Origin: Mucidula mucida
Taxonomy: Eukaryota; Basidiomycota; Agaricomycetes; Agaricales; Physalacriaceae
NCBI GenBank assembly: GCA_015501055.1
Contig: JADNYV010000242.1
Location: 1-53,519, forward strand
Direction: 5' to 3'
Length of the DNA: 53,519 nucleotides
Part shown: positions 45,669 to 53,519 of the stretch, piece after piece
How positions within the stretch are numbered: the stretch's first letter is position 1
Layout of the letters: every line of letters starts with the position of its first letter
Notes under the pieces: generated by a model
Databases searched by the model: none
What the model saw: only the letters and a program-made list of their open reading frames with translations
Told to the model about the DNA's origin: nothing
Program-made: the position numbers and the translations under genes

Positions 45669-47076
45669 TCACATACTTGGATCCACGGGTGATTCGATTC
45701 CGCCGGTTTCGCGTGACGCTTGTGTCAACTCCACGTCGTGCGTCGTGGGGGCTGCGGCTGTAGATCGCGAGCGTCTCCACCGTATTCCGAGAGATTCAGG
45801 CGTCACAGAGGCGCCACAAGTGCACCCTGAGTCAGTCTCTTCTGTTGAGCCCATGCCGCCCATTCGAGCCACCGAGATCTTCACTCTGGAGTTGAGCACC
45901 TATGAACGGGCAGTCAAACGTAAGTAAGCAAGTCTTCAAGAGCGATACTTGCCGCAAAAAAACTGTTAGAGTACATCTTGGTCAAAGCGATGCTCGGCAA
46001 GGTGTAGAAGTTTTTGTTCTTGAAGCCCAGGTAGAAGATGAGGTCGAGCATCGCGCATATGGCGCATATGGTCCCCGTTTCCACGCTGAGCCGTACAATC
46101 TTGACAACGACGGCATCCGTATAACGCACTCCTGTGCGAGCCCGTAACAGTGTCCAGGACATTGAGACGGCGATGACGGTATCGCACATGGCAGTTCCTG
46201 CTAGCCAGAGCTATGTACGCATCATTGTAAACTCAAAATCTAAGAAAAGAGGTTGAGGCGCACCGATATCACAACATGAGATGTGTGATCAATCTGGAGA
46301 ACCGTGAAATGATTGACTCGCTTTGCGCAATCGCCCGCGTACATCCCAGCAACGCATTGCGTGAGTGAGAACTGTGCGAATTGTATGGACATCCACCTCG
46401 CGAAACGGTGACGAAACACGCTCACCAGTATTATGACACCTGGAATCCAGAACCGACCTGTCAAGATCCAGAGTCTCCATGCGTAGAAGACTTGAACGAC
46501 GAAGCTAACTTTTTAAGATCGTGTCAATTGACAGAAATAGTTGAGATTACGACACACGACTTACTGATAGCCGCCATAACGGGTACCCCGAACCAGTATG
46601 TACCCATGAAGTCGAGCTCCGACATGTTGCCCCAGCTATGGGGCGCGCGTCAGTAGGTTAACGAAAAGCCAATCCGATGCTGATACCCGAAACCAAAATT
46701 TCTGAAGGCGTCTCTGGTATTGACGACAGTCTGCGCCAACTCCAAAATGAAGACAAATATGGTTAGAGCTTTCGTTGGCCATAAACGATCATTTGGGAAG
46801 GCAAGGTAATAGATATCTGTTACCGTGCTGTCAATTTGCTGTCATCACTCGTCAATGAATAGTACTCACATGCCTGCACACACAGGATTCCGAATAGCGC
46901 CCAGTTGAAAAAGTGCCCAAGGAGCTGACGCGTCGTTGGTGAATGTACTCGGAGGAGAGACTGCAAGAGCATTCACCAACGGACCAGTACTATTTCCGTG
47001 AGCTAAATCCGTGTAATCGAAGTTTTCAGACTCACAGCTCTGCGATGTTGTGGGGAATGGAGGTAACAGAAGACAT
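45669..47076 (-). CDS. DUF6534 seven-helix membrane protein, gene C
   Basis: Tandem duplicate of gene B with the same nine-exon plan, about 330 residues. Start MSSVTSIPHNIAEL (ATG at 47076), microexon TGPL, LLGHFFNWALFGILCVQA, YIYYLAFPNDRLWPTKAL, GWGNMSELDFMGTYWFGVPV, FVVQVFYAWRLWIL, FSLTQCVAGMYAG, LWLAGTAMCDTVIAVSMSW and a polar last exon (45899-45669). The eighth intron begins GCAAGT where gene B has GTAAGT, so it would be a GC-AG intron. The C-terminus differs from B: sequence like the last B codons lies about 70 bases beyond the C stop, either after a further intron (GTATGT donor) or after a small insertion. Confidence 0.78.
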
Positions 47077-48454
47077 TTGAGAGAGACCGAAGGGCGTGGG
47101 GAGTGCAGAGGGTGCCAAAGCGTCGTCGCAATCATTCTTCGAACTATATATCGACTCGGACCAGAACGTAAGATCTGATGGCAGCAACCGCATTGAGAGT
47201 TGTATTGCCCGCGACTCCACGATAGTTCCATGAGGCAACAGACATTGCTGAGAACGTCTAATCCCGATGATTGTTGCATCTATAGCGCAACGATCACAAG
47301 AAAAACAACCTCAATTGCGAGGAGCGTTGTGGGCTAAGCCTGACCCGAATCCGTTGTTCAAGGAGAAAATGAGCGACAAGGAGTATATCAGGGCGTTCGC
47401 CGTCGCGTTAACGCGCAGTCACGCGGTCCATTCAATGAGGAGCGAGCCTGATCGTGAGGGTTGATCAGTGAGGTCAATGATATCCTTTCCGTAAGTAACA
47501 ATGATTGCATCCTCATTCTCTTGATGGCCTCTGAGACGTTGTCGTGCGGGACCGTATCAGTTTGTGCTGAGGTTCTTTTATTCCAGTAGGTTTCGCTCAG
47601 AAGCCTCAGATGTTGGTAGCAGCCGTGTTGATACTCGTAACTTGACGATACCGCAGTGTCGAGAGAATGACAGCTCTAGGTGGTCAAGAGTTCTGAGATG
47701 GAGATGGAGATCCAAAGAATGAAAACGGGACCAGACTTCACGGGATTCCGGCCGATTGTGAAAGATTCAAAGAAACGTCGACAACCATAGCTTCAGTCGG
47801 AGAACGTAGTTTTCCTGTTAAAACACGAGTACGAGACATAAGCGTGGTTTCAGCCACCTAAATTTGTTAGGTTGAAGGCCGTAGATCCTCTTCCTGTTGG
47901 ATTTGTCGAAGGATGTCCTGAAACTCTGGCAGGAGAGGGCCTTGACAAGTCGCGTCCGTCCGGCTGTCCGCAGCTCTTCCCTCTCAAGGCGCCAGAGGGA
48001 GAAGTAGCCTATCGCACTGTTTCGTTGACTGTCCAGGCTTGCAAGGGGGATTTGCCCCGAATCAGTGTGAACGAAACAGGAAGAAGGTGCAAGCGTAACA
48101 GAGTGTGACCAGTGTCATGTGCCGTGACAGTGCGATCTGAACGCGTCATTGTCCTGTCTTCACGCACTCATCTGCTTCTACCTTCATGGTTCAAGCACCT
48201 TCTACAGTCTGAGGGTACAGCCCCAAGCTCACTGACGAGACAAAACGTGCCGGACGACGGTATACCGATCAAACAGATAGAGTACTTATCTTCATTGCCA
48301 CACGTTGTCCTTCGGCGACAGGAGCGCCCTGGGATAAACGTTATGTATTTCACGCTGATACAATACTATTGACCTACCCGGAGGCAGGGCTTAAGTGAAT
48401 ATACGCGACAATGGCGGGCACGGACTCGGATCAACTGGGGCCGTGACACACTGT
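47077..48454. other. Promoter of gene C and distal promoter of copy D
   Basis: No gene recognised. 47280-47570 is the duplicated upstream region shared with gene B. About 48345-48454 is homologous to sequence upstream of gene A and is the distal part of the copy D promoter, now separated from it by the transposon. Confidence 0.55.
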
Positions 48455-48496
48455 GGTGGTGGGCATCCGAGGGGTCCGAGATAGTCAGGCGATCGG

Positions 48497-48518
48497 CCGG
48501 TTACTTTTTAGTAACCGG
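48497..48518. repeat. Perfect hairpin inside left transposon end
   Basis: CCGGTTACT, loop TTTT, AGTAACCGG: nine-base stem with a four-base loop, about 20 bases inside the terminal repeat. Could be a terminator-like or transposase-binding structure. Confidence 0.7.
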
Positions 48519-48667
48519 AGAATTAATGCTCTCTCCTTACTTCCATGTCGTTTTGCTCGTCGTACGTGAATTGATGACTTTAAATGCTCGGAAATGCGAG
48601 ATATTATGCTTGGTACAGTGTAAGAGTCCTAAGGTGGGTAATTACTGTGTAAGCCATCAATTGACCT

Positions 48668-51600
48668 CTAATCCTCATCCATCTCATCCATCTCCTCATC
48701 CTCGTCTTCATGCCAGGCCTCTACAGTCATTTCCACCATCTGGACAGCTTCAGCAGCGTCAGGCTGCACTCTCAGTGGCGCCACGCCGTCCCTACGGAAC
48801 TGGAGATGTAATAGGAACGCTGCCCGGAGTGCATCCTTCTTCGGGGCTACCTTGAGAATGTCCTTCTTTTTGGGGATCAGGATCCGTGCTCCCCATATGG
48901 AACGAAGCTTGTCTAGCTGGAGGTCAAGTTTCTTTCCCGTCAACTTGAGCCTCTCGATGTCGTTGATGTTCTCAATCAACGGCGTCGCATCCAATAACTC
49001 CTGCTTCTTCTCTGCAGCCTCTTTCCGGCTCGCTATCTTCTGTCTCTTCATTTCCACCATCCTGAGCTTGAATTCTGCCTGCTCCTTCCGCCTCGCCTTC
49101 TCGAAACCGGCCGCATCAAGTTTCCGAGCAGTGCACATCGCCCAGATGTGATCCTCAGGGCTGAAGAATGCGTCGATGAACTGCTGGGTATGATTGCGCG
49201 AAAACATTGCGAGGGCATTGTGCCTTTGCATAGATGAAGATGGGCTATTCCGTGCGAACACGCACCAGGAGCCCAATGCGCCCTTGTTTCGGTCATTTGT
49301 TGCGTTCATAAACGCCCGCGCTTTCTCGTCATCGGACATTCCATCAATCAAGCCACCAGGTGCGTACTCTGATGAGAATTGGAGCCACGTAACATTTGCG
49401 CCAGTGAGAAAGCTGACGAACATCTCCTTCAGGTGTATTAGCTTCCCTTCTGCCAGTGCCACCATCTCTGGATTGCATCAACAATGCCAGGCTCCTCAAC
49501 GGTTTCCCGTCAAATGTTGCCGTGAGGTGGCAGTCATCCTCAAAATCAAGGATCAAGTTTGGATTATCAATGAGCTTCTGGCAGTGCTCGCGGAGACTTG
49601 CATGCATCGGTCCTAGGTTCAACGAGTTTAGCGCGGCTTCCTCCGGTTTTCGAACCATACACATGTACGGATGGGTGACGAGCTGTTGATAGAGGGCGAG
49701 AACGGCCAGTTCTGTAAGTGTTGGGTCATCATGAAGCGCATTATAAATGTTTAACTCGATGTTTGTCCAGGAAACCGAGACCTTCTTCGTCTTGATATGC
49801 AGTAGGAACTCTCATACTCCTTCAGATGAAGGAGGAGCTCGCCGGCCGCCTCTCCGTGACTGCCAAATCGCGTGTTGTTGTTTGTGGAAACCACCGAACA
49901 AGTTTCTCCACCTTCTGACTGAGGAAGATAATGTGGGTCTCTCCTTGACCCTTCTTATCACAACGGTTATTGAAGATGGCCCCAGCTAGCGATGCCGTTT
50001 TCGCCCACCAAATGTGGATGCTTCGAGCGCCGCTATCTCGGCCTCCGTAGGTGTGCTTGAACCGGTCTCTGGTGCGACGACATTGTGCACCTTTGCCGCA
50101 TTGGCCTTGTTCGCGAGGATGATGGGCCCCTGGAGCCCGAGCGCCTTCCATGCCGCCATCATCGCCGCATTTCCCCCTTTGAAACTGTTCTGGTCCTTGT
50201 GCATGCAGCACCCGGACCAAACAAACAAGGTAAGCAGACGTTGCTCTTCCGCAGACAGAGTTTTGAACTCTTCCTCGCCTAGACTCTTCATCATCGCGTC
50301 CACCGTTGCAATATCCCGAACGGCACGTTCCTCCGGAGTGAGGGCCATGTATCCCTCCCAGCCTCCGGCGTCTTCTATCTTCTTCCAGTTCCATTCTCTG
50401 AGAAGTTCCTCAAATGCTTCCAAGCCCATCTCTTTTTTTCTTGCTTCGCCAAGTCCCTTCATTGTCTCCTCGCGTTTTAATTCCTCCATTGCCTCGGCCG
50501 TTGCCTTTTCCCCGTTTGCATGATCGCTACACATCCCGCGAAGCTTGCGACAGATTGCGCGTAAGTCAAACTGGTATCCAGCCGTTCTCTTAGCTAACGG
50601 GGAGTCAACATAGATGCTGAGAATGTCCTGCATTGTTTTGACCCACGACTCCTTCGATTTCAATGTCGTATGATCCACTGTCAACCGGATACCCATGAAG
50701 CGTGTCTGGGGTTTAAGCGACAGGCGAACGGTCCCATCAGGAAGTACCTCCAACACGCGATAGGTTGCGTGATGTGCTTGGTAGTTTTGATTGCGACGAG
50801 AAGTGCTGTCGCCACTTAACGTGAGATCTAACACTGTGTAAGTTTGATTTATTATAGTAATAGCTCTCAAACTGACCTTTGGTAGCATTCATTTCATGCC
50901 CGAGTTGTACGTTGGCCATGACAAGGCCTTCGAGTATGATCCGTCGAACTGTACGACGGCTCATAACCTTGTTAATGGTAACCCCAAATATTGCCGCGAC
51001 GTCCTTGATGAGCGGGCCCACCTTGCCCTCGGCACATCCGCAGGAGACAGTGTTCGTGCAAGCGTCCGAATCTGTGGCTTGAAGGCATGTTTATTCTTCA
51101 TCTTCGCTAGAAGCTTTGCCTTATGAGCTTTCTCCAGAACACGCTCTCGAAGACGACGTCCACGGGCCACGGTGCGCTTTAGGTTGTGCAGAGTCTTTTG
51201 TAGAAGGATGAGATCAGACTTCTGCTTGAAGGACAGGTTCTGCAATTGGGAGGAGTCTTCATTTGCCTTTGCTAGTCGTGCATTTGCGTCGTTAAGCAGT
51301 TTTTCGAGTTTTGCCAGATTTTGTCGCTTGTCGGCCAAAGCTTCCGCAACCGCACACTGTACCCTGAGGTATAAGTTGGCTATCTTTAGATCCTTCTCCT
51401 TCAGCCTGCGCTGCAAGGCCGCTTTTGCCTTCTTGTGCCGCTTTTTGCGATCGTGTGCATTCTTTGCTTCGCGTTGCAGATCAGCGACCTTCTTTTGTAG
51501 GCGGGCAGCTTTCTCTGCCATGGCAGCAGCATGTTTCTCTGCCTTTTTGCGCCGCTCCTGCTCCTGAAGAAGGGCAGCATCGGCAGGCGAGAGGTTCTCC

Positions 51601-51689
51601 ATATTAGCTTTGGTGCCGCGAGGATTGGTTGGAAGGTTTTTTCCGCGAATTTGATTGGCTTTCGAGCCACCTTTCTTGTAACGTCCCAT
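48668..51689 (-). pseudogene. Transposase-like protein, coiled coil plus DDE/CxxH core
   Basis: About 1000 residues in pieces, read from 51689. Basic start (MGRYKKGGSKANQIRGKN); long coiled coil (51590-51090, Lys/Ala/Glu heptads); HTH-like region (SRRTVRRIILEGLVMANVQL, near 50960); intron 50876-50828; first acidic motif LTLSGDSTS (D at 50810); C-x2-H motif in VWSGCCMHKDQ (50210-50199); then PIILANKANAAKV, KTASLAGAIFNN (about 50000), LNLGPMHASLREH and EYAPGGLIDGMSDDEKA. The late motif TNDRNKGALGS has K at 49285 where relatives I recall have E. A Lys/Glu coiled coil and acidic tail (DEDEEMDEMDED) end it. Frameshifts near 51060, near 50010 and between 49820 and 49470 make it inactive as assembled. 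C-x2-H between D and E is a feature of hAT/Mutator/P-type transposases. Confidence 0.7.
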
Positions 51690-52278
51690 ACTATAACCAT
51701 ATTTAGTGTTGCGAGCTTCGCTTGAGTGTAATTTAACCTTATACAGCAAGAACTGGTACGTGAATGACCGTGGCGCAACGTGTCACGGTGACGTGACTCA
51801 CACTTTGGCGGGTGATCTGGTGTCGTTTCAATAGTAAAGCACACTTTTCAACTCAGGCTTCAAGTCATAGGGAGATCTCTTCAGGTGGTCATTTCAAGTG
51901 ATATGATACAAAAATTCAGATGATATTTTCGGTGGATTAGTCCTCTGAGGTACAGGTCTACAGATACACTCATACTTATTCACGATAAATTAATATCCAT
52001 TTGTATCAATGTACTCGAATATGATACAAACCTATGTCTAATCATTGTCCGGAGGCTCAGAAGTTGATGTGTGAAGTGCTATTAAAACAGAGCATTCATG
52101 ATTCTGCCCATAGGCTGGTGGACGCTGCTACCAAACAAGTACAAATTACCATTGCGGACCCCTCGGATGCCCACCACACACACTGTAGGGATGTCGTTTT
52201 TGTCCATCCCCGGACGGGGGAACTGTCGCATATGCTTTTGATAATGATGACAATCGTCAATGCTGCGTCTTTCCCAGC

Positions 52279-52818
52279 ATGGACCAGCCCGCGATACCAC
52301 TTGGAAAATTGTACATCTGACAGCTGTAATTCAATGAGTCTATGGTATCCTTAAAGAGCGGTCCCGATGGTATGTTATTCCTCTACTTTTCTTGCATCTT
52401 CATTCTCTTGGAAGCTCCTGGGTCACTTCATGAACATTGGGTTCTTTGGTGTGCTTTGCATTCAGGTCTGTACATACCCAAATTGTTCCACTTTGACGAT
52501 AACCACTGACTCGTGTGCCAGTCCTGTACTTTCAAGCCTTCACCAAAGATCACTGGTGGTTGAAGTGTTTCGTTACTTGGATCACTTTTATCGAAGTTGT
52601 TCAAACCGTTTTGGTAATGATTGATGGTGTGAGAGTGTTTAGAACCGGGTGGGGAAACCTCGACGCACTGGGTGCCGTTGGTATGATGTGGTTCAGTGTA
52701 CCAATATTGATGAGCGTCTATACGTCCTCGTCCCGTCATCTTTTGTACCTAATCGTGAAGCGTTTCAGTCAGCTTTTTTGCTCAATCATTCTTCAATTGG
52801 CAAATTCTAGTCTCGTAA
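52279..52818 (+). pseudogene. DUF6534 copy D, truncated
   Basis: Paralog of gene A. Exons 52279-52310 (MDQPAIPLGKL), 52357-52369 (13-nt microexon), 52415-52469 (LLGHFMNIGFFGVLCIQ), 52522-52719 (YFQAFTKDHWWLKC, VVQTVLVMIDG, GWGNLDALGAVGMMWFSVPI) and 52769-52818. The donor after 52719 reads ATACGT where gene A has GTACGT. The fifth exon (FFAQSFFNWQILVS) meets a stop at 52816-52818, and the remaining helices are not found downstream. The promoter is split by the 48455-52177 transposon. Confidence 0.75.
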
Positions 52819-53025
52819 ACCAACTCAACGAGAGAAGATGGGATACTCATGATCGTCTCTTGGTAGAGTCTGGAACCTATGTAGGGGACCTCATAGGCTC
52901 ACTTCGGACTTCGAAAATCGCAGATGCCGAACCCTAACCACAGAGTGTGCCGTCGGACCGGAACCAGATGGATACAAGCTCGCAGCTTTTGCACTACTGA
53001 TGCATCATATACCTCAAATTTACTG

Positions 53026-53519
53026 CCTTTAGTTAAAATTGCATATCTAAGGTCTGTCTATGGTTCATCATTCCTTGAATTTTCACTATAGATCACCTGC
53101 AACTCGATAACAATCCTCCAAATGGCCGGATGCGCTGCAACAACTGCCCACACTGCACTGTTGAGGGGCTGTGCCACATCAATCTCTCCATTATACGTAG
53201 ATTACACTGGTGAAAGTGGGATGAGTGCTCAGTGAACACTGGATGATTTAGCGTGATTGGTAACCAGCGGTAACCCTAACCTTAGTGCATTTCAAAACTC
53301 CAAAGTGAGCCTCACAGGGTACCCCCACATAGGCTCTAGTCTTCTACATATAATGGAGAGATTGATGTGGCACAGCGCCTCAACAGTGCAGTGTGGGCAG
53401 TTGTTGCAGCGCATCGGCCATTCGGAGGATTGTTATCAAGTTGCAGGTGATCTATAGTGAAAATTTCAAGGAATGAGAAACCATAGACAGACCTTAGATA
53501 TGCAATTTTAAACTAAAGG
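53026..53519. mobile_element. Foldback / MITE-like inverted repeat
   Basis: Two arms of about 176 bases: 53026-53201 (starting CCTTTAGTTAAAATTGCATA) and, inverted, 53343-53519 (ending in its complement). They differ by a few substitutions and single-base indels. A roughly 140-base spacer separates them. The right arm ends exactly at the window edge, so the true outer boundary and any target duplication cannot be seen. No coding capacity. Confidence 0.85.

Larger units (their letters stand above)
43534..47570 (-). repeat. Tandem duplication containing DUF6534 genes B and C
   Basis: Two direct copies, about 43505-45410 and 45565-47570, offset 2130 bases at the start codons. They include gene, introns and several hundred bases of upstream sequence. 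Divergence is moderate in introns and small in exons. Confidence 0.8.
48455..52177 (-). mobile_element. 3.7-kb DNA transposon, unclassified DDE/CxxH type
   Basis: Termini share an identical 23-bp inverted repeat starting GTGGTGGGCATCC (left about 48456-48479, right 52155-52177), with one extra G at the left edge. The 9-bp repeat ACACACTGT flanks both sides (48446-48454 and 52178-52186). It encodes one long transposase-like gene on the minus strand, with frameshifts. Just inside the left end is a perfect hairpin (48497-48518). The flanking DNA is homologous to a continuous stretch upstream of gene A, confirming insertion. Confidence 0.85.

Noticed and set aside
47872..48108. 78-codon plus-strand frame
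   Set aside because: No domain, no intron support, and lies in the distal upstream region of copy D.
50014..50523. 169-codon plus-strand frame opposite the unclassified transposase
   Set aside because: Antisense shadow: codon positions mirror the minus-strand protein, which has conserved motifs.
1..53519. tRNA genes
   Set aside because: I looked for A/B-box-like pairs (GGTTCRANNCC with a paired acceptor stem) and found only isolated GTTCGAA/GTTCAATCC words without a cloverleaf; a tRNAscan run would settle it.

Overview
The window looks like a chromosome segment from a mushroom-forming basidiomycete (Agaricomycetes). The evidence is intron-rich genes with short introns (about 38-60 nt, GTRNGT donors, CTAA/CTAAC branch sites, YAG acceptors), several copies of the fungal seven-helix DUF6534 family, F-box and F-box/LRR genes, a SMYD-like SET gene, and a dense set of hAT, Tc1/mariner-like and Ty1/Copia elements. 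No tRNA, rRNA or CRISPR was recognised.

Layout. 0.2-2.3 kb: kinesin motor gene, frameshifted and with a decayed tail. 3.8-5.7 kb: F-box gene, seven exons, intact. 6.3-8.7 kb: minus-strand hypothetical exons flanking a minisatellite of about 94 bp units. 10.3-11.8 kb: single-exon F-box/LRR gene. 12.1-13.7 kb: SET-domain pseudogene with at least four lesions. 14.0-15.1 kb: DUF6534 gene A (minus). 15.6-16.4 kb: stand-alone RNase H ORF. 16.9-17.7 kb: mitochondrial-type RRM protein. 18.2-19.4 kb: degenerate F-box-like gene.

19.6-42.7 kb is a tandem array that transposons have invaded. Three copies of an unnamed, probably mitochondrial membrane protein lie in one orientation. Copies 1 and 2 are intact. 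Copy 3 is broken by two hAT insertions, one in exon 1 (25368-27299) and one just before its stop codon (28063-40617). The second hAT element itself carries a Tc1/mariner-like element (28242-31773) and a Copia retrotransposon (33594-38902). Copies 2 and 3 are each followed by an IFI6/IFI27-like hydrophobic gene (degraded near 24.1-24.3 kb, intact at 42.4 kb), so the pair was probably duplicated as a block. The invaded part is strongly depleted in CpG.

43.5-47.1 kb: two tandem DUF6534 genes (B and C, minus). 48.5-52.2 kb: a 3.7-kb DNA transposon with identical 23-bp terminal repeats and a 9-bp target duplication. It encodes a roughly 1000-residue coiled-coil/DDE-like protein with a C-x2-H motif, not assignable by me to a named superfamily. 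It sits in the promoter of a fourth DUF6534 copy (D, 52.3-52.8 kb), which is itself decayed; paralog A provides the empty-site comparison. The window ends in a large inverted repeat (foldback/MITE-like).

The cellular genes do not form one pathway. The coherent story is gene-family duplication plus nested transposition and mutational decay.
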